Assembly: GCF_009720865.1 (NCBI RefSeq)
Contig: NZ_WNLA01000001.1
Span: 496,001 to 560,000, forward strand
Direction: 5' to 3'
Source of the DNA: Pseudoduganella ginsengisoli
Lineage (GTDB): Bacteria; Pseudomonadota; Gammaproteobacteria; Burkholderiales; Burkholderiaceae_D
DNA length: 64,000 nt
The notes under the pieces are model-generated. The model saw nothing but the letters and a program-made list of their open reading frames with translations. It was not told where the DNA came from and ran no database searches. Both the position numbers and the translations under genes were made by a program. Below are positions 34,069 to 43,837 of the stretch, in pieces. The first letter of the stretch is position 1. The number at the start of each line of letters is the position of its first letter.

Positions 34069-35870
34069 TGCGCCAGCAAGCGCACGTCGGCGATCTCGAA
34101 GCGGTAGCTTCCAGTCTTCGGTCCAGCATTAAAGCCGATCATTGAAATCGTGCTGGTATCGACGCCTTTAAAATCCGCCAGCGCCATCGCCACTTCGCGC
34201 CATTCAGTGCCGGCCTGGAATGGCAGGCTGGCTGGAATACGGTTCTCACCCGACATCACCGCCACGCTGTATTGCTGGCCATCGCCACGCACGCGGAATT
34301 TCAACACTTTTGCGGAACTCAGGTTCGCCGCCTGCATCGGCTGCCGGCCTGGCATGAACGCCAGCCCCGCCCACGGGTAGGCAAAACCTGCCGCGACGTT
34401 GGCATTGACCTGTGCCGCCGCACCGGACGCATTGTCGACCAGCTTGATGTCGACGGACGATTTCCCGCCAAGGAAGGCATCATGCGATGGCATCCAGCCC
34501 GCACCGAACGGGCTGCCCATCTGGTCTTTGCTGAACAGGCTGATGCGGCCGTCGGCAGGCAGCGCCTGTCCCGCGGATGGCAGTGCTTCTATGGCCACGG
34601 CCGCCATTTGCTGCTTGCGCAGCGGCGCAACGGATACACCGTCCTTCCACACATCGACGATACGGCGGGTAGCGGTAATGTCTGCCGATGGATCGCCATC
34701 GACTAGCAGCAAGTCCGCCTTGTAGCCTTTCACAATGCGGCCCCGCTGCGGCAATTTAAATGCCTGCGCCGGCGCGGACGTGGCGGAAGCCAGCGCCTGC
34801 AATGGTGTTAGCCCTGCCTGCGTCAGGGCTTGCAATTCATGGTGCAAGCTGATGCCATATTGCGTGCCACTGTTGCCCGCATCGGTGCCAGCCAGCACGG
34901 GTACACCTGCTTTGGACAATGCTGCCGTTACGGCTTGCGGCGCCGCCAGCAATTCCGGCTTGGCGTTGGCGCCATATGGCGCCCCCAGTTGCTGCTTTTG
35001 CGCCTTGTCCAGCAAGCTGCTGAACGAGGCGTCGCCGATGATGTCTGCAGCGCGCACGCCGGCAATACTTTCCATCACGCTGAAGGTAGGGATCACGAAC
35101 GCTTTTTTAATCTTTGCCAGCTGCGTAAAGCTGTCCAGGTCTTCCTTGCTGATGCTCTGCCCGACAAACAGGTGCACAAGGCCGTCCGCACCGGCTTCCA
35201 ATGCGGCGCGCGCATCGGCCAGGTTGCTGATGTGGACCACGGCCAGCTTGCCGCGCTTGTGCGCCGCTTCAATCAGCGCTTTGACCGTGGCGATATCCAG
35301 TGATTTAAAACCATGGCCTTGCTCCATGACGATCTTGATGAAATACGAGCCTTCCGCCACGCGGGCATCGACCCACGCCTGCGCTTCTTCCGGCTTGCTC
35401 AGCGTCGGAATCACCATGCCATATTCGGTGCCATGGCCGCCTGGTGCGGTGGCCAGGGTGCCTGCAGAATACATGTCAGCCTGGCCCGCATTGTCGCCCC
35501 GCGCCATTTTCGCCGTCACGTCCTGCATCGCTTGCACACCGGTGAACATGTCGATTTGCGTGGTCACGCCAAAGTACAGCGGCAAGTCAAAGTAACGGAA
35601 GGCGTGCACGTGCGCATCGATCAGGCCGGGCAGCAACGTGCGCCCTTTGCCATCGATGACGGTGGCGCCGGCCGGCGCCTTGCCGTGGAAATTGTCGTCG
35701 GCAATGCGCGCACCATCGACGAGCACCGAGCGGTGTTCCTGCATTTTTTCGCCATCAAACACGCGCACGTCCTGGATCAGCCACGTGGCGGCCAGCGCAG
35801 GCGCGGCGATGAGGGCCGAAGCGGCCAGGCCGCAAGTGCACAGCAGGGATTGCAAACGGCGTTGAATCAT
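34065..35870 (-). CDS. Secreted metal-dependent amidohydrolase with C-terminal CIA30-like domain
   Basis: A 601-residue protein. The signal peptide is residues 1-28 (cleavage after ALA). The amidohydrolase domain has H87 and H89 in LIDAHVHAF, a Lys in SYFIKIVMEQG, a His in LAVVHISN and Asp in VLAGTDAGN. Residues about 460-600 form a CIA30/galactose-binding-like beta domain (FSKDQMGSPFGAGW start). The substrate is unknown; relatives are annotated as imidazolonepropionase-like or prolidase-like. The start at 35870 follows AAGGAGACAG; a longer frame upstream is not supported. It is co-transcribed with the DesK/DesR pair. Confidence 0.88.
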   Translation of the reverse strand: MIQRRLQSLLCTCGLAASALIAAPALAATWLIQDVRVFDGEKMQEHRSVLVDGARIADDNFHGKAPAGATVIDGKGRTLLPGLIDAHVHAFRYFDLPLYFGVTTQIDMFTGVQAMQDVTAKMARGDNAGQADMYSAGTLATAPGGHGTEYGMVIPTLSKPEEAQAWVDARVAEGSYFIKIVMEQGHGFKSLDIATVKALIEAAHKRGKLAVVHISNLADARAALEAGADGLVHLFVGQSISKEDLDSFTQLAKIKKAFVIPTFSVMESIAGVRAADIIGDASFSSLLDKAQKQQLGAPYGANAKPELLAAPQAVTAALSKAGVPVLAGTDAGNSGTQYGISLHHELQALTQAGLTPLQALASATSAPAQAFKLPQRGRIVKGYKADLLLVDGDPSADITATRRIVDVWKDGVSVAPLRKQQMAAVAIEALPSAGQALPADGRISLFSKDQMGSPFGAGWMPSHDAFLGGKSSVDIKLVDNASGAAAQVNANVAAGFAYPWAGLAFMPGRQPMQAANLSSAKVLKFRVRGDGQQYSVAVMSGENRIPASLPFQAGTEWREVAMALADFKGVDTSTISMIGFNAGPKTGSYRFEIADVRLLAQ

Positions 35871-35934
35871 TTCTGTCTCCTTGGTTGGAATGGGACAGAG
35901 TATGGATTTTTTTACATCTTGCAGCCAGAGCAAA

Positions 35935-35963
35935 ATGACACAATTTTCACATGACAAATGTCA
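35935..35963 (-). promoter_or_regulatory. Dyad plus half-site upstream of the amidohydrolase-desK-desR operon
   Basis: A perfect dyad TGACA-AA-TGTCA (35952-35963) with a further ATGACA half-site at 35935-35940, sixteen bases away in direct orientation. It lies 65-95 bases before the amidohydrolase start. The spacing of about one and a half helical turns and the dyad form suit a DesR/LiaR-like regulator; autoregulation is a prediction. Confidence 0.5.
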
Positions 35964-35982
35964 CGGCATGCCATTCCCCAAA

Positions 35983-37284
35983 TTACGCTGCCGCCTGCAA
36001 CAACGGCGGCAACAGCGCCAGCGTGCGCTGCGTGGCGCCTTTGTGCTGTCCCGCGAAATCGCGCGCACGGCCGCCCATGGCCTGGCGCTCGCCATCGTCG
36101 CGCAACAGGCGCGCGGCCTGCGCCATCAACGCATCCGCGCTGGCAATACGCAGGGCGCCGCCAGCAGCCAGCGCATCTTCCGTCACTTGCGCGAAATTGA
36201 ACGTGTGCTCGCCAATCAGCACCGGCTTGCCTAGTGCTGCGGCTTCAATCAGATTCTGGCCACCCAGTGGCTGCAAGCTGCCGCCTATGAACGCCACGTC
36301 GCACAACGCATAATAGGCGAACATTTCGCCCATCGAGTCACCCAGCAACACTTGCACGCCGCCGTCCACAGTGGATCCCGGCTGCGCCAGCGCGCTGCGG
36401 CGCTGCACTGTCAGGCCACGCGCGGATACCAGCTCCGCTACCGCGTCGAAACGCTGCGGGTGGCGCGGCACCAGCAACAACAGCACATCGGCAGGCAATG
36501 CCTGCGACTGCAGCGCGCGCTGGTATGCATCGAGGATCAATTCTTCTTCGCCTTCGCGCGTGCTGGCGCACAGCAGCACGGGACGCGCACCTACCTGCAT
36601 GCGCAACTGGCTACCCAGCGCCAGCGCGGCTTGCGGTACCTGCACGTCGAATTTAATGCTGCCCGTGACATCGACGTTGGCCACGCCCAGCGAGCGCACC
36701 CGGTCCGCATCGGCATCCGTTTGCGCCGCCACCAGCGAAATGCCGCGCGCAGCGCCGCGCATCAGGGCGCCCAGGCGTTGCGCCTTGCGCAGTGAGCGCT
36801 CCGACAGGCGCGCGTTGGCCAAGACCACCGGTACGCGCGCTTCGTTGCAGCATGCGATCAGCGATGGCCACACTTCCGTTTCCATCAAAATGCAGATGCG
36901 GGGTTCGAAATGGCGGATGAAACGGCGCACCATGCTGAAGGTGTCATACGGCAGATAGGACTGCACGACGCGCGAACCGTGCTTGCCAAACAATTGCTTG
37001 CCGGTGGCGCGGCCCGTCGGCGTCATATGCGTCAGCAGGATGCGGCTGCGGGGATAAGCGTTCAGCAGCGCTTCCACCAGTGGCTCGCTGGCGCGCGTTT
37101 CACCGACGGAGACGGCATGCACCCAGATCGTGTGCGGTTCATCGTTGGCGGCGCGTTCGCGGTACAGGGCCAGCCGCTCATTCCAGTGCTGGCGGTAACC
37201 GGGTTCCTGCGCGCCGCGCTTCCATAAGCGGCCCAGCGCCAGCGGCAATGCCAGCCACCACAGCAACGAATAGAGTCGGACCAT
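35983..37284 (-). CDS. waaA: 3-deoxy-D-manno-octulosonic acid (Kdo) transferase
   Basis: A 433-residue inner-membrane glycosyltransferase (GT30) that adds Kdo to lipid IVA. An N-terminal anchor helix (WWLALPLALGRLW) is followed by IWVHAVSVGETRAS and LLTHMTPTGR, and by the C-terminal donor site GGSLQPLGGQNLIEAAALGKPVLIG. All are WaaA hallmarks. It starts nine bases after waaC on the same strand. Confidence 0.95.
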   Translation of the reverse strand: MVRLYSLLWWLALPLALGRLWKRGAQEPGYRQHWNERLALYRERAANDEPHTIWVHAVSVGETRASEPLVEALLNAYPRSRILLTHMTPTGRATGKQLFGKHGSRVVQSYLPYDTFSMVRRFIRHFEPRICILMETEVWPSLIACCNEARVPVVLANARLSERSLRKAQRLGALMRGAARGISLVAAQTDADADRVRSLGVANVDVTGSIKFDVQVPQAALALGSQLRMQVGARPVLLCASTREGEEELILDAYQRALQSQALPADVLLLLVPRHPQRFDAVAELVSARGLTVQRRSALAQPGSTVDGGVQVLLGDSMGEMFAYYALCDVAFIGGSLQPLGGQNLIEAAALGKPVLIGEHTFNFAQVTEDALAAGGALRIASADALMAQAARLLRDDGERQAMGGRARDFAGQHKGATQRTLALLPPLLQAAA

Positions 37285-37293
37285 GGCGGCTCC

Positions 37294-38310
37294 TCAAGCG
37301 CGGCCAGCGGCCAGCAATGCGCGCGCGGCAGCCAGCACGTCAGCCACGGGCGGCGGCGCGCCGCGGTCGCCCAGGTTGATGATTTTCGGCGACCAGTTGC
37401 CTTCGGTCTTCCAGCGCGGCGAGTCCGCGTAGATTTCCACAGTGGGACGGACGAAAGCTGCCGCGATATGGGTCAGGCCCGTGTCGACGCCGATTGCCAG
37501 CGCCGCATGGCGCGCCAGCAGCACGGCATCGGCCATAGGCAATTGCGGCAAGACGCGCGCATTGGGCAGGCTGGCTGCCAGTGCTTCTGCCTCGGCCTTT
37601 TCCTTGGGCGAGCCCCACGGCAGCAAGATCGGCATGGGCGCCAGTGCGGCGCCCAGCTCGATCCAGTTGGCAGGCGCCCACTTCTTCGCGTCGCGCGCCG
37701 TGCCGTGGAAGAACACGCAATATGGTCCCGCCGGCATCCAGTCAGGGCGGGGATCATTGGGCGACACATCCGGCAAGCCGAAATCGGCCGGGTAGTCGAC
37801 GTTGTAGCCCAGTGCCGCCCCCACCACCAGGCGGCCCCGCGCCACCGCATGGGTGCGCGGATCGAGCTTCACGCTGCGGGTGTGAAAAATGCGCGAAATG
37901 CCTTCATAGCCGGAACCTTCACTGCCATTACCCAGGCCCACCTTGTGGCGCCCTTTGGCGGCGCCCATGATGATGCCCGTCTTCAGCAAACCCTGCGTGT
38001 CGAACACATAGTCATAACGCTGTTCGCGCAGCTTGGAAAAGAAGGCGCCAATCTCCGCGCGCGTGGCCGGGTTGCCCAGGCTTTTTCGCCAGCGCCGCAG
38101 CGCAAATGGAATGATGGTGCGCACGCGTGCATTCATGCGCACGAGGCTGACGTAGCCCTCTTCCACCACCCAGTCAATATTCGCGTTCGGATAGTGGCGC
38201 ACGATGTCAGCCACGATGGGCATATTGTGCAGCACGTCCCCCAGCGAGGAGACGCGCACCAGCAAAATGTTCAATGGCTGCATCCCATCCGAACTGCCCC
38301 GGCTCGTCAT
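37294..38310 (-). CDS. waaC: Lipopolysaccharide heptosyltransferase I
   Basis: A 338-residue GT9 transferase that attaches the first heptose to Kdo. The start region ILLVRVSSLGDVLHNMPIV and the donor-binding motif IGVDTGLTHIAAAFVRPTVEIY are typical. An internal ATG nine codons in (38283) gives the usual family N-terminus and may be the real start; neither start has a strong ribosome site. It lies between the mutase gene (14-base gap) and waaA, forming an LPS inner-core unit. Confidence 0.94.
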   Translation of the reverse strand: MTSRGSSDGMQPLNILLVRVSSLGDVLHNMPIVADIVRHYPNANIDWVVEEGYVSLVRMNARVRTIIPFALRRWRKSLGNPATRAEIGAFFSKLREQRYDYVFDTQGLLKTGIIMGAAKGRHKVGLGNGSEGSGYEGISRIFHTRSVKLDPRTHAVARGRLVVGAALGYNVDYPADFGLPDVSPNDPRPDWMPAGPYCVFFHGTARDAKKWAPANWIELGAALAPMPILLPWGSPKEKAEAEALAASLPNARVLPQLPMADAVLLARHAALAIGVDTGLTHIAAAFVRPTVEIYADSPRWKTEGNWSPKIINLGDRGAPPPVADVLAAARALLAAGRA

Positions 38311-38324
38311 TGTCGCTACCGGGA

Positions 38325-39707
38325 TCAGAATGGCAATACAGCGTCCGGCTTGGCAGCCAGGATCACATCGCGGAACTGGCCCTGGATGCGCGCCAGCGCT
38401 TCCGGCGTTTCCGCTTCAAAACGCATCACGATGACAGGGGTCGTGTTCGACGAACGCGCCAGGCCGAAACCGTCCGCGTATTCAACGCGCAAGCCATCAA
38501 TGGTGATGATGCGTTCATTGCCTGGGAAGCGCGCGTCGCTGCGCAGCTTGTCCATCAGCGCAAAGTTCTCGCCTTCTTTCAATTCCAGGTGCAGTTCCGG
38601 CGTGGAATCCGATTGCGGCAGTGCGTTCAGTAGCGCGGACGGGTCGGCATGTTTAGTGAGGATTTCCAGCATGCGGGCACCGGCATACAAACCGTCATCG
38701 AAGCCATACCAGCGGTCCTTGAAGAAGATATGTCCGCTCATTTCGCCGCCCAGCGGCGCGCCCGTTTCTTTCAGCTTGGCTTTCACCAGCGAGTGGCCGG
38801 TCTTGTACATCAGCGGCACGCCGCCGCTCTTTTCAATGTACGGCGCCAGGTGGCGCGTGCATTTCACGTCGTACAGGATTTGTTCACCAGGGTGGCGCGT
38901 CAAGACATCTTCCGCGAACAGCATCATTTGGCGGTCCGGGAAAATGATCTGGCCATCTTTGGTGACGATGCCGAGGCGGTCGCCGTCGCCATCGAATGCC
39001 AGGCCGATTTCAGCATCCGTCTGCTGCAGGCAGCGGATCAAGTCTTGCAGGTTTTCCGGATGGGCCGGGTCCGGGTGGTGGTTCGGGAAATTGCCGTCTA
39101 CGTCGCAGAACAGTTCAATCACGTCGCAACCCATGCCGCGGTACAAATCGCCCGCGAATGCGCCGGCCACGCCATTGCCGCAATCGACGGCAATCTTGAT
39201 GGGACGGGAAATCTTCACGTCGCCAATGATGCGTTGCAGGTATTCGGCCTTGATGTCGTGCGTGCTGTACGAACCCGGCGTGCCGGCCAGTTTGCCGCCA
39301 TTGACGAGGATGCTGTCATACAGGCCGGTAATGGCGTCGCCATAAATTGCTTCGCCGGCCAGCACCATCTTGAAACCATTGTAGTCTGGCGGGTTGTGAC
39401 TGCCGGTCACCATAATGCCCGACTGGGCGCCCAGCACTTGCGTACCGAAATACACCATCGGCGTCGCCACCACGCCCAGGTCAATGACATCCACACCCGC
39501 CGATTGCAAACCTTGCGCCAGCGCGGCAGCCAATTCCGGGCCGGACAGGCGGCCATCGCGGCCAATCACGACTTTACGCTGATCCTTGGCCAAGGCCGCC
39601 AGGCCGAACGCGTGGCCAATCTGGCGCGCAACGTTGGCGTCCAGCGTTTTACCGACGATGCCGCGGATATCGTATGCTTTGAAAATCGATTTCGAGAGTG
39701 TGGTCAT
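38325..39707 (-). CDS. Phosphomannomutase/phosphoglucomutase (AlgC type)
   Basis: A 460-residue alpha-D-phosphohexomutase. The phosphoserine loop is VTGSHNPPDYNG, the metal loop DGDGDRLG, the sugar-binding loop GGEMSGH, and the phosphate-binding loop near RSSNTTPVIVMRFE. It interconverts mannose-1/6-P and glucose-1/6-P and feeds both GDP-mannose and, through glucose-1-P, the dTDP-rhamnose genes nearby. It is the first gene of the unit with waaC and waaA and has a recognisable promoter upstream. Confidence 0.94.
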   Translation of the reverse strand: MTTLSKSIFKAYDIRGIVGKTLDANVARQIGHAFGLAALAKDQRKVVIGRDGRLSGPELAAALAQGLQSAGVDVIDLGVVATPMVYFGTQVLGAQSGIMVTGSHNPPDYNGFKMVLAGEAIYGDAITGLYDSILVNGGKLAGTPGSYSTHDIKAEYLQRIIGDVKISRPIKIAVDCGNGVAGAFAGDLYRGMGCDVIELFCDVDGNFPNHHPDPAHPENLQDLIRCLQQTDAEIGLAFDGDGDRLGIVTKDGQIIFPDRQMMLFAEDVLTRHPGEQILYDVKCTRHLAPYIEKSGGVPLMYKTGHSLVKAKLKETGAPLGGEMSGHIFFKDRWYGFDDGLYAGARMLEILTKHADPSALLNALPQSDSTPELHLELKEGENFALMDKLRSDARFPGNERIITIDGLRVEYADGFGLARSSNTTPVIVMRFEAETPEALARIQGQFRDVILAAKPDAVLPF

Positions 39708-39812
39708 AATATTAACTGGACGCAGCCACGCCCGGCGCCAAGGCGCCAGGCAGTGACGGTATGCTGAGTGGGATGGCGGCTGTCTTGGTCTGCCCAGCCG
39801 TAAACTACGGGT

Positions 39813-39841
39813 ATAGTAAGTGCGATAACTGCGGCAGGCAA
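39813..39841 (-). promoter_or_regulatory. Promoter of the mutase-waaC-waaA unit
   Basis: On the minus strand TTGCCT (39841-39836), a 17-base spacer and TACTAT (39818-39813). The predicted start near 39806 gives a leader of about 100 bases before the mutase ATG. Confidence 0.6.
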
Positions 39842-39871
39842 GCCCTGCCTTCCTGATAATTCAGTGATAAC

Positions 39872-40189
39872 TCAGGCCGCGATGCGCAAGCCTTCGATAT
39901 CGTTGCCGGCTTCCACCCAGTCCTTCACCCACTTCGGCTGGCGGCCGCGTCCCGTCCATTGCTGGCCAGCATCGGCAGGATTACGGTAGCGCGGCGCCAC
40001 TTCCGCGCCTGGCGCTTTCAGTTTGGCGCCAGCCACCAATTCTTCCACGGTAGCGCCAACGCTTTTAGCAATCGCCAGGATTTTTTCAATGGCTTGCGCA
40101 CGTTCCTGGGTTTCACGTTGCGTCAATTCCTTTTTTAATTGCTCCTGCAATTGACGCAATTGAGCAGTAGACATATTCGACAGATCCAT
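39872..40189 (-). CDS. H-NS family nucleoid protein
   Basis: A 105-residue H-NS-type protein. The N-terminal coiled-coil oligomerisation helix (STAQLRQLQEQLKKELTQRE) is followed by a linker and the C-terminal AT-hook-like DNA-binding motif YRNPADAGQQWTGRGRQPKWV. This is the short beta-proteobacterial form (about 100 residues). It binds curved AT-rich DNA and silences acquired genes. It stands beside the polysaccharide genes, with AT-rich sequence on its upstream side; genomes of this group carry many paralogues. Confidence 0.93.
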   Translation of the reverse strand: MDLSNMSTAQLRQLQEQLKKELTQRETQERAQAIEKILAIAKSVGATVEELVAGAKLKAPGAEVAPRYRNPADAGQQWTGRGRQPKWVKDWVEAGNDIEGLRIAA

Positions 40190-40253
40190 AAATATCCCTT
40201 TAAAAAAGTGAGGTTACGATTCTGCCGGAAATATACACGAAATTCCGATTATC

Positions 40254-41348
40254 CTAACGTTTCTTGTGACGCATCATCCAGCGCGGCGCGTTGAAACGAA
40301 CTATACGTGCGTACAACCATAAGTAACTCACAACAAACAGGAGGCAAAATACCATCAGCAGTGAGGTATTGCTCCAAAACATAGTTGCAGGGATTACAGC
40401 CATCAATGAAAAGGCCCACAAATAAGGAGAAGTCAATGAATTGCGGCGCAATAACGCCCGTCCTTCTTTGCGCCCAATGGCCCATTGCACGATGCGGCGA
40501 TAGATCAGGCTATGCAAATGAATTCCGTCTGGCATCGTGGGAGATTTGCCTCGCACAAACATGCGGCGGTACACCGAAAACAATGTTTCAAACGCAGGAT
40601 AAATTAACAGCAGTGCCGCATACCACGTAGATACTTGAGGGTTGCGGATTACCAGCAGCAGAGCCAACTCGCCCAGCATAAAGCCGATGAAGTAGGCGCC
40701 GCCGTCACCCATAAAAATCAGGCCGACTGGATAATTCCAGACTAAAAAGCCAGCCGTGGCGCCGGCTACAATCAGGGCTGCCACTAGTACAAACATATCG
40801 TTCACTTGCAACGCCACATAACCCAGTGACAGCAACATGCAAATCGTCACCACACTGGCGAGGCCATTAAAGCCATCAATAATATTGACTGCATTGGCGA
40901 TCCCTGCCACCGCCAACACAGATACCGGCAATGCTAGCCACCACCATGGAATCACCCAGGTGGAAAAAGGCAGGTCGAGCCGGTCTATCCGGGCATCGAG
41001 CAAAAAATACGCCAATAAGCCAGCGACAATGGTCAGCACGAGGCGCCGCGCCGCACTGACATTGCCCGTGTAATCCTCGACTATGCCGCCAGCGAAGGCA
41101 ATCATCGCGCATACAAGCAGCGACATCAGCCAGCTGGTCATGGCAGGAACGCGCCAGATGGAAATACATGCGGCAACAATGACAGCGAAGAAAATCGAAA
41201 GTCCGCCAATGCGGGAGACCGCGTGTGCATGGTTTTTCTGCACGCCACGGAAATCAGAATCCATCGCGGGGCCATGCAGCTTCGCTTCCTTGATAACCAG
41301 CAGGGTCAGCAGCGCGGAAGCGACAAAGCTTATGAGGAAAGAAAACAT
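40254..41348 (-). CDS. Undecaprenyl-phosphate sugar-1-phosphate transferase (WecA/MraY family)
   Basis: A 364-residue glycosyltransferase family 4 membrane protein with about 11 helices. The motifs are NIIDGFNGLA (catalytic Asp region), IFMGDGGAYFIGF, and the C-terminal cytoplasmic PDGIHLHSLIYRR (HIHH-like, here HLHSL). It starts O-antigen or capsule units by linking a HexNAc-1-P to undecaprenyl phosphate. The sugar is not predictable; it may be GlcNAc as in WecA. Its GC content and codon use look lower than those of the surrounding genes, hinting at a separate history. It lies about 200 bases after rfbD on the same strand. Confidence 0.9.
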   Translation of the reverse strand: MFSFLISFVASALLTLLVIKEAKLHGPAMDSDFRGVQKNHAHAVSRIGGLSIFFAVIVAACISIWRVPAMTSWLMSLLVCAMIAFAGGIVEDYTGNVSAARRLVLTIVAGLLAYFLLDARIDRLDLPFSTWVIPWWWLALPVSVLAVAGIANAVNIIDGFNGLASVVTICMLLSLGYVALQVNDMFVLVAALIVAGATAGFLVWNYPVGLIFMGDGGAYFIGFMLGELALLLVIRNPQVSTWYAALLLIYPAFETLFSVYRRMFVRGKSPTMPDGIHLHSLIYRRIVQWAIGRKEGRALLRRNSLTSPYLWAFSLMAVIPATMFWSNTSLLMVFCLLFVVSYLWLYARIVRFNAPRWMMRHKKR

Positions 41349-41544
41349 TATTAATTATCAATACCGGTCCGGTACAAAGTGCGGACTCTGCGGTCTACGC
41401 CAGTTAATGCCAACCAGCGACTATACCGGAACCCAGTATTGACATGACAAGAATCAAGCGGGGATATGCGCTCCCGCAACGCGCGGTCGGAATTCTAGCA
41501 AATCCCGCTGCCCAGCCTTGCCATCCTTACCGTTTGATACACCG

Positions 41545-42402
41545 TCAGCGCATGCACAGCCGCAACGCGTCGCGCCAATGCGGCAACGCGCATAAATCTT
41601 GCCCGAGCTTTTGCGATGACATTACGGAATAAGCAGGCCGTTTGGCCGGCGTGGGATAGTCTGCTGTGGCAATCGGGGTCAGCTTGCAGGCAATCCCCGC
41701 CTCCTCCAGGATGGCTTGCGTGAATTCAAACCACGTAGTCTGCCCCTGGCTCGACAAATGATAGACCCCGCCATGCGCACGCCACCAGTCCGCGCCGCCC
41801 GCTTTCGCTTGCGCCAAAACCGTTGCCGTGCTGTCCGCAATGGTGCGGCTCCACGTCGGGGCGCCGTGCTGGTCCGCCACGATGCGCAATTCGTCCCGTT
41901 CCCGGGCCAGCTTTAACATCGTCAGCAAGAAATTCTTGCCACGCATGCCGTACACCCAGCTGGTGCGGAAAATCAAATGGCGCACACCGGATGCGACGAT
42001 GGCTTGTTCGCCAGCCAGCTTGCTGGCGCCATACACGTTGACAGGGCCAGTCGCATCCGTTTCCAGCCGGGGCGCGGGATCCGTACCGGGAAACACATAA
42101 TCCGTCGAATAATGCACCAGTGCGGCATCGAGCCGTTTCGCTTCCTCCGCCATGACAGCCGGCGCTTCCGCATTGATGCGGTGCGCCAGTTCCGCTTCAC
42201 TTTCCGCCTTGTCGACTGCCGTGTAAGCCGCCGGATTCACGATCAGGCTTGGCCGTACATCGCGAATGACCGCCCGCACCTGGTCCAGGTCCGATAAGTC
42301 CATGCGTGCGCGGTCCACGGCCACCACTTCACCCAGCCCTTGCAGGCTGCGCTCCAGCTCGTAGCCCACCTGGCCTGAACACCCTGTCAGTAAAATCTTC
42401 AT
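41545..42402 (-). CDS. rfbD: dTDP-4-dehydrorhamnose reductase
   Basis: A 285-residue short-chain dehydrogenase/reductase. NAD(P)-binding is GCSGQVGYELE, the catalytic YxxxK is YGASKLAGE, and STDYVFPG follows the family form. It performs the last step to dTDP-L-rhamnose. It is last in rfbBACD; its ATG overlaps the rfbC stop by four bases. Confidence 0.95.
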   Translation of the reverse strand: MKILLTGCSGQVGYELERSLQGLGEVVAVDRARMDLSDLDQVRAVIRDVRPSLIVNPAAYTAVDKAESEAELAHRINAEAPAVMAEEAKRLDAALVHYSTDYVFPGTDPAPRLETDATGPVNVYGASKLAGEQAIVASGVRHLIFRTSWVYGMRGKNFLLTMLKLARERDELRIVADQHGAPTWSRTIADSTATVLAQAKAGGADWWRAHGGVYHLSSQGQTTWFEFTQAILEEAGIACKLTPIATADYPTPAKRPAYSVMSSQKLGQDLCALPHWRDALRLCMR

Positions 42403-42944
42403 GGATAGACCTCGGCCTGCGCCAGCGGCACGCCCGCCTTATCCTTGGCAGACAGCAGCGGCTCGCCATCCAGCGGCCACTCAATGCCAATGGCGGGGTC
42501 GTTCCAGATCACTGACCGCTCAAAGGCTGGCGCATAGTAATCCGTGGTCTTGTACAGGAATTCCGCGAACTCGCTGGTGACGACAAAGCCATGCGCAAAT
42601 CCCGCTGGAATCCATAGTTGGCGCTTGTTTTCCTCCGACAGTTCCAGGCCATACCATTGTCCAAACGTGGGCGAGCTTTTCCGCAAATCCACTGCCACAT
42701 CAAACACGGCGCCGCTGGTCACACGCACCAGCTTGCCCTGCGCTTGCTGGATTTGATAGTGCAATCCGCGCAGCACGCCTTTCGCGGAGCGCGAATGGTT
42801 ATCCTGCACAAATTGCACGTTGACACCGGTTTGCTCGGCAAAGCGCTGCGCATTGAAACTCTCGTAGAAAAAACCACGCTGGTCGCCAAACACAGTGGGT
42901 TCAATCACCAGCAAGCCTTCCAGAGGCGTCTTGATCACATTCAT
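42399..42944 (-). CDS. rfbC: dTDP-4-dehydrorhamnose 3,5-epimerase
   Basis: A 181-residue cupin-type epimerase. Conserved [28 protein letters not shown] (containing the catalytic His) and [15 protein letters not shown] are seen. It converts dTDP-4-keto-6-deoxyglucose to the L-lyxo form for RfbD. Both ends overlap neighbours by four bases (ATGA). Confidence 0.96.
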   Translation of the reverse strand: MNVIKTPLEGLLVIEPTVFGDQRGFFYESFNAQRFAEQTGVNVQFVQDNHSRSAKGVLRGLHYQIQQAQGKLVRVTSGAVFDVAVDLRKSSPTFGQWYGLELSEENKRQLWIPAGFAHGFVVTSEFAEFLYKTTDYYAPAFERSVIWNDPAIGIEWPLDGEPLLSAKDKAGVPLAQAEVYP

Positions 42945-43837
42945 CGCGGGATGACCTTATCTTCTAAAATCTGTAACAGATACTGGCCATAATTATTCTT
43001 TTTCAATGGTTCCGCCAGCTTAGCCAATTGCGCCGCATCGATATAGCCTTTGCGATAAGCGATTTCTTCCGGACAGGCCACTTTCAAGCCCTGGCGTTTT
43101 TCAATGGTGGCAATGAATTGCGAAGCATCCAGTAGCGACTCATGCGTGCCGGTATCCAGCCACGCCATGCCGCGCCCCATCAATTCCACCTTTAATTGGT
43201 CTTGCTGCAGGTAGACATTATTGACGTCAGTAATTTCCAGCTCACCGCGTGCCGACGGTTTAATGTTCGCGGCAATATCGCACACCTGGTTATCGTAGAA
43301 ATACAAGCCCGTCACAGCATAATTTGACTTGGGCGCCTTGGGCTTTTCTTCAATCGTCAAAGCTTTGCGGTCCGCGTCGAATTCCACTACGCCATAGCGC
43401 TCAGGATCATGGACGTGATACGCAAACACGGTGGCGCCATCATCCCGCATAGCCGCGGAACGCAGCAGCGCATCGAGGTCATTGCCGTAATAAATGTTAT
43501 CGCCCAAAATTAATGCGGATGGGTCATTGCCAACAAAATCGCGGCCAATAATGAACGCTTGCGCCAGCCCGTCTGGCGATGGCTGTACCGCATAGCTGAG
43601 CTGCAAGCCCCACTGGCTGCCATCCCCCAGCAATTCCTTGAAGCGGGGCGTATCTTGTGGCGTCGAAATAATGAGGATTTCACGCATGCCCGCCAGCATC
43701 AAGGTGGTCAGCGGATGGTAAATCATCGGCTTGTCATAAATGGGCAGCAATTGCTTGGACACGCTCATCGTCACGGGATACAGGCGCGTACCGGAACCAC
43801 CGGCCAGGATAATGCCTTTACGGCGCGGAAGTGTCAT
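42941..43837 (-). CDS. rfbA: Glucose-1-phosphate thymidylyltransferase
   Basis: A 298-residue nucleotidyltransferase with the signature [16 protein letters not shown] and family segments [15 protein letters not shown] and [13 protein letters not shown]. It makes dTDP-glucose from dTTP and glucose-1-phosphate. Two adjacent ATGs are available; the second (43837) has the better spacing to GGGAGG and the first would sit one base from it. It overlaps both rfbB and rfbC. Confidence 0.96.
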   Translation of the reverse strand: MTLPRRKGIILAGGSGTRLYPVTMSVSKQLLPIYDKPMIYHPLTTLMLAGMREILIISTPQDTPRFKELLGDGSQWGLQLSYAVQPSPDGLAQAFIIGRDFVGNDPSALILGDNIYYGNDLDALLRSAAMRDDGATVFAYHVHDPERYGVVEFDADRKALTIEEKPKAPKSNYAVTGLYFYDNQVCDIAANIKPSARGELEITDVNNVYLQQDQLKVELMGRGMAWLDTGTHESLLDASQFIATIEKRQGLKVACPEEIAYRKGYIDAAQLAKLAEPLKKNNYGQYLLQILEDKVIPR

